Positions 54,237 to 61,316 of a DNA stretch of 64,000 bases are shown one piece after another; position 1 is the stretch's first letter, and the number at the start of each line of letters is the position of its first letter. The stretch lies in NCBI GenBank assembly GCA_036494545.1, contig DASXOB010000022.1, positions 62,001-126,000 of the forward strand, written 5' to 3'. Source of the DNA: JAICXG01 sp036494545. Its GTDB lineage: Bacteria; Verrucomicrobiota; Verrucomicrobiia; Chthoniobacterales; UBA10450. The translations under genes were made by a program, and so were the position numbers. The notes below the pieces were generated by a model. The model did not search any database. It saw nothing but the letters and a program-made list of their open reading frames with translations, and was not told where the DNA came from.

Positions 54237-56267
54237 TTAGTGAACATACTTCGAATACCAATCGAGGAAACGGTGATAACGATCGAGGACATAACTCGGC
54301 TTCCTAATTTGGTGAAATTGTCCGGGATAAATAACCAGTTCGGCCGGCACGTCGAGGGTCCGCAGGGCCTGATACATTTGCTCGCTGTTGAGCAGCGGCA
54401 CGTTAAAGTCGCTCTCCCCGCAGAGGAAAAGCGTGGGAGTCTTGATCCTATCCGAGTGCAGAAAGGGATAGGATATTTTCTGCCAAACATCCGGATGAAC
54501 CCAGGGTGGGCCTAATTCATTTTCGTAATCACGAATATATTGGTCCGTGCCATAACCGGCCATAATATTTGAGGTGGAAGCCCCGCTCACCGCAGCTTTG
54601 AAGCGTGTCGTAGTCGCGATGAGATAGTTGGTGGACATCCCGCCATAACTCCACCCGCCCACCACCAGGCGGTTAGGGTCGACAATCCCGCGCGCAACCG
54701 CGTCATCCACTGCGGCAAGATCGTCCTGCACATCCACGCTGCCCCATGCAGCATAAATGCCCATGGCATAGTTAGTCCCACGGCCGGTTGAACCACGCGG
54801 ATTGGGCATGATGACGGCGTAACCGTTCGCGGCGAGAAGCTGCTTCTCGAAATCGAAATCATAGCCATACTGCGATTGCGGGCCGCCGTGCGGGCGGAGC
54901 ACACCAGGTGACCTACTTCCAAGTTTACCATCAGGTGGATGCACAATAAATCCGTGCACTTCTGTTCCGTCCTGACTCTTAAAGCTGGTCTCTTCAACTC
55001 TGCCCACAATGATTTGGGCAAGGAAACCATCGTTCTGTTTCGTCAAGTTTCGAAGATTGGCACCTCCGGCCGCGTAGATTTCATAAGGTCGATCGGGAGT
55101 GGCAGTGCGAACAATGAGATGACCGTTTCGACTCAGGTCATAGGCAGTCACCGCTTTGCGGCCAGCGACGACGGGAACCGGGGGTGGATAAGGGTTTCCG
55201 GCAGCGGATAAAACGTTATCCACGCGCACGAGTGACAGCGCGCGGTCATCTTCCATCACGCCATAAATGGACTTACCGTCGGGCGACCAATGAGGTTCGA
55301 CGAAGTTGCGGTCAAGCGCGGCGGTAAGATACTTCGGCTCACCGCCCGCCGCCGGGATAATCGCGAGTGAGTGTGTTGCATATTCGATCTTCTTTGGGTC
55401 GCCGCCGTGAATGTAGGCGATCGTCTTACTATCTGGACTCCAGGCCGGCGAGCTTTCCCAATCGGGATGACAATCCGCCTCGGGCGTTGTGGTAAGTTGT
55501 CGCTCCTTTGCGCCGGGCTTTGGTTCGATGAGGAAGATATCCCAATTCTCGGTCCGATCAGGATCATTGCCGCGCTTCGAGACGAATGCTATCTGCGTTC
55601 CATCGAACGACCAGGCGGGAAGACCATCATCATGTTGGCCACTTGTCAGGCGTTCGAGCCTACGGGTCGTTAGATCGAAAAGGAAAAGATGCTCCCAGCG
55701 ATTCGTTAGGTAACCTTCGATGTCCTTCTTAAACTGAAACCGGTCGATCACGATCGGCGGAACAGTTTTCTTTTGTTTCTCCTTTTCTTCCGGCTCACGC
55801 GGATCTGGATCGTGCACCACGAGCACGAGCCGCTTGGAGTCAGGTGCCCAGGCAAAGTCATTCACAGTTCCCTTTTCGTGCGTGAGCTGCTCCGCCTCGC
55901 CACCTTCGCTTGAGAGAATCCAGAGCTGGTCCTTATCATTCTCATCCCCGCGCCCGGAAAGAAAGGCGATCCATTTCCCATCCGGGCTCCAGCGCGGATG
56001 CGTCTACTGGTTATCGCCAAAGGTGAGCGCGCGATTTTCCGAGCCGTCCCACTTCGCAAGCCAAAGATTCTTTGGCTGCTTGTCCTTTTTCAGGTCGACC
56101 GTTCCGACAACGTAGGCGATGCGGTCGCCGTCAGGCGAAATGTTCGGTTCATCCACCACCCGGATCGCGGCGAAATCCTCCGGTTTGAGCAGGCGCCTTT
56201 GCTCTGCGCCTAACGAGCACTGCAAGAGCAGGAGCATGAGTAAACCGGCTGCACGAATTGGTGTCAT
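54237..56267 (-). pseudogene. S9-family prolyl oligopeptidase-like gene with one in-frame amber codon
   Basis: Read on the minus strand, one continuous frame of 676 codons runs from ATG 56267 (signal peptide RAAGLLMLLLLQCSLGA) to 54237. It is broken only by TAG at 56006-56004, after ALTFGDNQ. Past that codon the frame continues as THPRWSPDGKWIAFLSGRG and then the propeller. The peptidase domain is intact: Ser in GGWSYGGMST, Asp in GESDFNVP, His in QFHQIRKP. One C-to-T change (CAG to TAG) explains it. It could be a recent null allele, a readthrough codon or a sequence error. Other genes here end in TAG, so amber is not generally recoded. Confidence 0.88.
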
Positions 56268-56420
56268 ACGCCGAGCAATTACAATAAAGCCGGCGCGGAA
56301 GCCAGCAGCTTGGAAACATTGCAAAATTTCGCCTCTTTGCCCGAATGGGGCCGAGGTTGTCGAATACGAACACAATAGGCGGATGTCCGGGTTCGTTAGG
56401 CACGGAAGCGGACCTTCGCA

Positions 56421-58085
56421 CTAATCCCGGTTCGATTTGTCGTAGAATAGGATGTTGATGAGCAGGGCGATGCCCCCTCCGGCTGCGACCAGGAAGAAGA
56501 TGATGGCCAATCCCGGATAACCCCAAATGCGGAAGCTGGTTTCGACTCGCATGAGCATGGCCGCACCGACAATGAGTGAGGCTAGGATGAGGCCAACAGT
56601 GATGCGATTGGCGACCTTTTGAAAGCCCACGATCAAGGTGCGCTCGTCGATCGCGTCGACGCTTACTTTCAACTCGTTGTTGGAAATGGCATCGATGATT
56701 TTGTTCAGGCGCGAGGGAAGACGCTGAAGCAAATCCTTGAGCTCGAGGACACCACTGAAAAGATTGCCAGGGGAAAGGCTGCGCACGAGACGCTGTTGCA
56801 GGATTTCGGCGGCGTTCCGCCGGATTGAAGCATTAGGATTGAACTCCGGTTCAAGCGCCCGCCCGACCTGGTCGAGGTTGAGCAAAGTCTTGCCCAGCAT
56901 GGTGAGTTCGGGCGGAACGCGAATGCTGTTTTCGGCCGAGGTTTGAGTGACTGCGAGCACGAGGCGGCCGACCTGCATTTGCTCGACCGTGGCCGCCTTT
57001 TGTTGCGCGACGATTCCCGAAATACGTCGAGTGAATTCCTTGCTGTCGAAGTCGTCTTTCTTCTCACCAATCTTGATCGCGATGTTGGCGGCTTCGTCGC
57101 CGCGGCCTTCCGAGATGGCCATGAGCAGTTGCAGAAGGTCTTCCTGCAGGCGCGGCATGATCCGTCCGACCATCCCAAGGTCGAGGAGCGCAATGCGATG
57201 ATCGGCTGTGATGAAGACATTGCCAGGATGAGGATCAGCGTGAAAGAAACCGTTCACCAAAATTTGCTCGAGATAAGCGCGAAAAAGTTCTTCGGCGAGT
57301 GCGGCGCCATCGAATTCCATCCGGGCAAGCGGACTCAGATCGGTGATCTTCTTTCCCGGGACGAACTCCATCGTGAGGACACGCGAAGTGCAATATTGGT
57401 CGATCGGTGCGGGAATGATGATGTGCTCGAACTTCCGCAAATCGCGACTGAGAGTGGTGAGGTTGCCCGCTTCCTGACGGTAATCGAGTTCCTGGAGGAG
57501 GCTTTTGCGGAACTGCTCGAGCATGTGGCAAAACTCGTAACGCCGGCCGAGCTCGGTGTGTTGGTCGAGGAAGTCAGCGATGTCTTCGAGGGCATCGAGA
57601 TCTTGCACCATCTCCTCTCGAATGCCCGGCCGCTGCACTTTTACCGCGACTGGACGACCATCGCGTAAAGTGGCGCGATGAACCTGGCCTAACGACGCTG
57701 CGGCCATCGGCTGGTCTTCAAAAGTAGCGAAGGCTTTTGAAATGCGGACGCCCAACTGGTTTGCGACGATTCTTTCCACCTCCGCGAAGCTGAATGGTTC
57801 GACTTTGTCTTGCAGACGGGCGAGAGCTTCGAGATAAGCCTGCGGCAAAAGCTCAACGCGGGTAGAAAGAAGCTGCCCGAGTTTAACGAAGGTGGGACCG
57901 AGTTTCTCGAGATCGCCGGCCAGTTCGTTCGCTTTGGCGATTTCTTCGGGGGCGACGCGCTGTTCGGCCTGGAGGGCTTCGCTTAGACCGGTGGTCTTCA
58001 CGAGGTCGGACCGTCCGTACTTCATGAAGATCCAGGCGATTTGCTGGTAGCGTTTGAGATGTTGCGGGTTGAGAGAAATGCCCAT
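56421..58085 (-). CDS. ABC1/UbiB-family protein kinase-like protein
   Basis: A 554-residue atypical kinase-fold protein. The UbiB blocks are LGPTFVKLGQLLSTRVELLPQAYLEAL near residue 65 (KxGQ motif), MAAASLGQVHRATLRDGRPVAVKVQRPGI near 130 (Ala-rich loop and catalytic Lys), NGFFHADPHPGNVFI near 290, and LLDLGMVGRI near 310. Two membrane helices close the protein. Members support ubiquinone or other isoprenoid-lipid synthesis. The start at 58085 is taken over a TTG at 58091. A 9-mer lies seven bases upstream of the ATG and its TTAGG could serve as a weak ribosome-binding site. Confidence 0.93.
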   Translation of the reverse strand: MGISLNPQHLKRYQQIAWIFMKYGRSDLVKTTGLSEALQAEQRVAPEEIAKANELAGDLEKLGPTFVKLGQLLSTRVELLPQAYLEALARLQDKVEPFSFAEVERIVANQLGVRISKAFATFEDQPMAAASLGQVHRATLRDGRPVAVKVQRPGIREEMVQDLDALEDIADFLDQHTELGRRYEFCHMLEQFRKSLLQELDYRQEAGNLTTLSRDLRKFEHIIIPAPIDQYCTSRVLTMEFVPGKKITDLSPLARMEFDGAALAEELFRAYLEQILVNGFFHADPHPGNVFITADHRIALLDLGMVGRIMPRLQEDLLQLLMAISEGRGDEAANIAIKIGEKKDDFDSKEFTRRISGIVAQQKAATVEQMQVGRLVLAVTQTSAENSIRVPPELTMLGKTLLNLDQVGRALEPEFNPNASIRRNAAEILQQRLVRSLSPGNLFSGVLELKDLLQRLPSRLNKIIDAISNNELKVSVDAIDERTLIVGFQKVANRITVGLILASLIVGAAMLMRVETSFRIWGYPGLAIIFFLVAAGGGIALLINILFYDKSNRD

Positions 58086-58204
58086 GGTCAAGCCTAACGA
58101 AGCATAAGCCCCGGCAGGTCAAAAAAACGGATTATAAGTGCGCCTCTGCTGAGACGATCGCTCGGGGCGCGACGCGAGATCGCGCCACGCCCGTCGATCG
58201 GGGT

Positions 58205-58213
58205 TCGTTAGGC
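58205..58213 (-). other. 9-mer copy supplying the DUF5069 stop codon
   Basis: Reads GCC TAA CGA on the gene strand, as in truB and the sigma-factor gene. Confidence 0.92.
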
Positions 58214-58660
58214 AGATTTTTGATAGCTCACCTGATCATCCTTTTCGAGCCAATCAAAAAGTGGCGTAGTAGCCGGATCCAGATCAAGCTCTTTCAATTG
58301 CTCGACGTACCATTCGCGTTTCTCGGGATCGGCATACGGGTTGGACTTGAGCATTTCTTCGCGCCACGCGCGCTTCTCCTCCTCCGTCTTAGGCCGGCCA
58401 TGGCTGTCAACCCACTTCACCATGTCTTCGTCACTCGCACCTTTCGCGACCTCGGCTTTAAAGTCGTTGCCTATGATGCGTTTCCACCCGAAAAGCATGT
58501 TATCGAGCGGACAATCGAAATGATATTCGCCGATGTCGCCCCCAAGCAGGGCGCGGCATTTATCGAGAGTGCGACCAAGGATGACATAGCCGCCTAGCAC
58601 CACCTTGGGGCTGCGCGGAGCTTCTCTTGTTAAGTCTTTACCGTTCACTTTTTGTTCCAT
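58208..58660 (-). CDS. DUF5069-family protein
   Basis: A 150-residue cytoplasmic protein. It matches DUF5069 through LTREAPRSPKVVLGGYVILGRTLDKCRALL near the start, then YHFDCPLDNMLFGW and KRIIGNDFKAEVAKGASDEDMVKWV. The family is frequent in Verrucomicrobiota and some Planctomycetes and its function is unknown. Its stop is within the 9-mer at 58205. It is divergent from the DUF2383 gene. Confidence 0.85.
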   Translation of the reverse strand: MEQKVNGKDLTREAPRSPKVVLGGYVILGRTLDKCRALLGGDIGEYHFDCPLDNMLFGWKRIIGNDFKAEVAKGASDEDMVKWVDSHGRPKTEEEKRAWREEMLKSNPYADPEKREWYVEQLKELDLDPATTPLFDWLEKDDQVSYQKSA

Positions 58661-58755
58661 GAACTACGATAGGTCGTGCGGCGAGCGGCGGCAACTGGCG
58701 CGACTTTTTGCGCATTTGGTGGGCGCAGCCATCCGGTCGCGCCCGATTCAGTAAT

Positions 58756-59211
58756 ATGAGCCAACAGAAAGAAATTATCTCCACACTAAACAACTTGATC
58801 GAAACGCTGAAGGACGGTCAGGAGGGCTTCAGGCAATCGGCTGGTGGCGTCGACGATCCGCAACTCAAAACTCTCTTTGATACTCTTTCACTGCAACGAT
58901 CGAGGTTCGCGGGTGAATTGCAAAACGAAGTGACCAGTCTCGGGGACAGCAAACCGGAAGACTCCGGAAGCGCGAGCGGAGCCATGCATCGCACCTGGAT
59001 CAACATCAAGAGCGCCGTCACCAATCGCGATCGACATGCCATTCTTGCCGAAGCGGAACGCGGCGAAGATAGCGCGGTCGCCGCCTACAAAGATGCCATG
59101 GCAAAAGATCTGCCTGCCCCGATAAAAGAAATAGTCATGCGGCAGCAGACAGAAGTGAAAGCCGCACACGACAAAGTTCGCAATTTGCGCGACGCCGCAG
59201 CCCAGAAATAA
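58756..59211 (+). CDS. DUF2383 four-helix-bundle protein (PA2169 family)
   Basis: A 151-residue ferritin-like helical protein starting MSQQKEIISTLNNLIETLKDGQEGFRQSA, the family's usual start. The two helical halves are separated by a Gly/Ser-rich turn (SKPEDSGSASGA), and the C-terminal half has AEAERGEDSAVAAYKDAM. The family is thought to be stress-related; the role is not known. A good terminator follows at 59233. Confidence 0.86.
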   Translation: MSQQKEIISTLNNLIETLKDGQEGFRQSAGGVDDPQLKTLFDTLSLQRSRFAGELQNEVTSLGDSKPEDSGSASGAMHRTWINIKSAVTNRDRHAILAEAERGEDSAVAAYKDAMAKDLPAPIKEIVMRQQTEVKAAHDKVRNLRDAAAQK

Positions 59212-59232
59212 TCAACCCTAAACAACGATCTC

Positions 59233-59268
59233 AAACGGGCGGGATGTTTCGACATTCCGTCCGTTTTG
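59233..59268 (+). terminator. Rho-independent terminator with TTCG tetraloop
   Basis: AAACGGGCGGGATGT, a TTCG loop and ACATTCCGTCCGTTTT form a near-perfect stem with a T-run, just after the DUF2383 stop. Confidence 0.85.
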
Positions 59269-59382
59269 CTTTCGGGCCGCTTCTCGCGCAGGAACAATGC
59301 CAGGTCGATAAGACCACGAAGTTAGGTAGCTATCTTTAGGATTGCCAGGCGTTCGATCGTTTCCTAGAACCTGGTAAGACGT

Positions 59383-60930
59383 ATGCCTTTCGCCTATCCC
59401 TGCGCCCCGGTTCCGGAGACAGTGGAAGGCCACTACGGGAGACTATGTCCGGGTGAATGGCTGCCCTTCGACGAAGATATGCTTCGCGAACTGGCTCAGC
59501 GGATGAGGGATTCGCCAGAAAAAAGACTGGCACGGGCGCGTCCGCTCGAGGGTCTTACCAGACTTCCTTCGGGTTATGTCTACTTCGGTCAATTCATCGA
59601 TCACGATCTGACGCGCGACGGCCGTGCCCTGGCTGACGCTGGTCCGGACGTGGAGGCCACACCGAATTATCGCACGTCAAAGCTCGACCTCGATCACCTT
59701 TACGGGAAAACCCCTGCTGCGGTACCCTGTCTTTATGAACGCGATGGAGAAAGCTTGCGGGTGGGTTTGACTCGGGAGGCCACGACACTCACCGGCCAAA
59801 CTCTTCCTGCGTCTCTCGACGATCTGCGACGAACGAACGGCGTGCCTCTGATCATTGATCCACGCAGCGACGAAAACCTCTTCGCTGCACAGTTGCACGT
59901 TCTCTTCGCAAAGTTTCACAATCAGGTCTTGGAACTCTTGAAGGAACAACCTGCCCTTTCGCCAGGTCCGATCGGTGGTTCTCTTTTCGACCAAGCGCGG
60001 CGATTTGTTACCTGGCAATACCAATGGCTTATTCTTTACGATTTTCTTCCACGCATTGTAAGGCTAAACGTCTTACAACGAGTAGAGCAAAACCGTTTTC
60101 GACTCTTTGCTCGCTCTTGCTCGCCCGCCGATTCTCCGTTCGCTTTGCCGGTCGAATTCACGACTGCCGCTTTTCGCTTCGGACACAGCATGGTGCGAGG
60201 TAGCTACATTTTAAATGACCATGGCCCTCAGAACCTCGACACCATTATAAGAATGACTAAACGCGGAGGAGGAATCACAGAGCGGCTTCCCGCACAATAC
60301 GTCATAGACTGGAGCCGTTTCGTCGGCGCAAATCCGGGTCGCGTAAACCGCGCTCGCTTCATCGACACTCATCTCACCGAACAGCTCTACACCGTCCATT
60401 GTCCGACTGCCCGCGGCGTCCGCTGGCAGGATGAAGGGCGGGCAGCTAGAACGGGCAACCGGGACGCTCTCGTCCCGCCTCTTCCGGAGCTAACTCTTCG
60501 AAGAGCCTCAAAGGTTCGGCTTCCCAGCTCGCAAGAGTGTATCAGCCACTTTGGACTCCCGGTCACGGTTCAGGGCGATAATATCGCACCGCCGGAAGAC
60601 ATGGCCTTTTTTCGTTCCGCAGGCTTAGCAGAACGGACTCCGCTTTGGTATTATATTCTCCGCGAGGCTGCAACAGAGCCGAACCCCGAACCAGGATTTG
60701 GACCTTATCCTCCCCGACAAAAGCTAGGCACTCTTGGCAGCCTCATTGTCAGTGAGGTGACCTACCAGGTGCTCAACTCCGATAGCGATTCGATCCGCCA
60801 CGCCGGTCGGACTTGGCAGCCGCCCACTTTTCGTTTCGGTCACCCCAGCCGTCTTTGGTCACTCCGGTCACTGGGAGAAGTGGCGGCATTTGTTGCCGAT
60901 GCTTCGCGCGCGCCTGACAGATGTCTTTGA
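59383..60930 (+). CDS. Animal-type haem peroxidase homologue
   Basis: A 515-residue protein of the peroxidase/cyclooxygenase superfamily without a signal peptide. The distal-haem region is YFGQFIDHDLTRD near residue 67 (His in FIDHD). The conserved helix is NLFAAQLHVLFAKFHNQVLELL near 165, and the proximal-His region is EFTTAAFRFGHSMVRGSY near 260. These keep the catalytic Gln, His and Arg pattern, so peroxidase activity is likely. Bacterial members are often linked to defence or secondary metabolism. It converges with a small unknown gene. Confidence 0.85.
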   Translation: MPFAYPCAPVPETVEGHYGRLCPGEWLPFDEDMLRELAQRMRDSPEKRLARARPLEGLTRLPSGYVYFGQFIDHDLTRDGRALADAGPDVEATPNYRTSKLDLDHLYGKTPAAVPCLYERDGESLRVGLTREATTLTGQTLPASLDDLRRTNGVPLIIDPRSDENLFAAQLHVLFAKFHNQVLELLKEQPALSPGPIGGSLFDQARRFVTWQYQWLILYDFLPRIVRLNVLQRVEQNRFRLFARSCSPADSPFALPVEFTTAAFRFGHSMVRGSYILNDHGPQNLDTIIRMTKRGGGITERLPAQYVIDWSRFVGANPGRVNRARFIDTHLTEQLYTVHCPTARGVRWQDEGRAARTGNRDALVPPLPELTLRRASKVRLPSSQECISHFGLPVTVQGDNIAPPEDMAFFRSAGLAERTPLWYYILREAATEPNPEPGFGPYPPRQKLGTLGSLIVSEVTYQVLNSDSDSIRHAGRTWQPPTFRFGHPSRLWSLRSLGEVAAFVADASRAPDRCL

Positions 60931-60938
60931 GAAAGACG

Positions 60939-61289
60939 TTACCCGTCAGCAGCTCGCCAGTGAATATAGTTAATGGCGTACTGAAGAAGATCATCGTCAC
61001 TTAGGTTCGACTGCGGGGTAACTTCCGGTCCCGGAAGTTCGATTGTTACCGACCCGCCATGCTCCAGCCTTGCTTCGCCGGGCGGGAGCACAATCGCCCG
61101 AGCTCCCGTGTCTTCCGGAATGTCGATGTTTCCTATCGCCGGATCTTCGAAAAGGGCGTGAACCCTGGCATCGTTGCCGATACAGGCTCGTCCTTCCTCC
61201 GGGTGCTCAACCAGGTAGCGCAGCACCCTTAGGATGGCGGCGCGCTTCTTATCTCGGTCATACCAGTCACCAACGTTGCCATTACTCAT
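60939..61289 (-). CDS. Small unrecognised protein beside the peroxidase and kinase genes
   Basis: A 116-residue protein starting MSNGNVGDWYDRDKKRAAILRVLRYLVEHPEEGRACIG, with AAGGAG upstream at good spacing. A helical N-terminal half is followed by a beta-rich half (GARAIVLPPGEARLEHGGSVTIELP) and an acidic end. No signal peptide, membrane helix, Cys pair or named motif is visible. It runs toward the peroxidase gene, ending eight bases from its stop, and lies 27 bases downstream of the kinase gene, so it may be co-transcribed with the kinase. Function unknown. Confidence 0.65.
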   Translation of the reverse strand: MSNGNVGDWYDRDKKRAAILRVLRYLVEHPEEGRACIGNDARVHALFEDPAIGNIDIPEDTGARAIVLPPGEARLEHGGSVTIELPGPEVTPQSNLSDDDLLQYAINYIHWRAADG

Positions 61290-61316
61290 TTTTTTCTCCT
61301 TATTCCAGGGGATGGC

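Larger units (their letters stand above)
1595..58213. repeat. Dispersed 9-mer family GCCTAACGA / TCGTTAGGC (52 exact copies)
   Basis: Exact copies found by eye, given by first base. Plus-strand GCCTAACGA: 1595, 3321, 5112, 5675, 6042, 6632, 7478, 8032, 11904, 12799, 12892, 16500, 17306, 22418, 24470, 25580, 25823, 27399, 28959, 29496, 31958, 32529, 34483, 35501, 36550, 38662, 41094, 45853, 51547, 56208, 57687, 58092. Plus-strand TCGTTAGGC: 3263, 3973, 4756, 8343, 8934, 10862, 13974, 19077, 20959, 21467, 23771, 35912, 37449, 37730, 40728, 43841, 49520, 52868, 56393, 58205. About 0.5 copies would be expected by chance. In genes the copies encode PN(D/E), LT, SLG or VR, or supply the stop codon. 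The base after GCCTAACGA is most often A or C; no longer consensus is evident. Single-mismatch copies (roughly 28 noticed) are fewer than exact ones. The role as an uptake-type signal is inference. Confidence 0.93.

Noticed and set aside
54237..55865. The S9 peptidase open frame from 55865 as a complete gene with its own start
   Set aside because: It would lack the signal peptide and first propeller blade, and the upstream piece is in the same frame, separated only by one TAG.
1595..58213. The 9-mer as a restriction or methylation target
   Set aside because: Targets of restriction are usually avoided, not enriched, and the word is an unusual 9-base asymmetric site. A methylation mark cannot be fully excluded.
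1595..58213. The 9-mer as a Chi- or KOPS-like polar signal
   Set aside because: Orientation is mixed within short distances and shows no consistent strand preference in this window.
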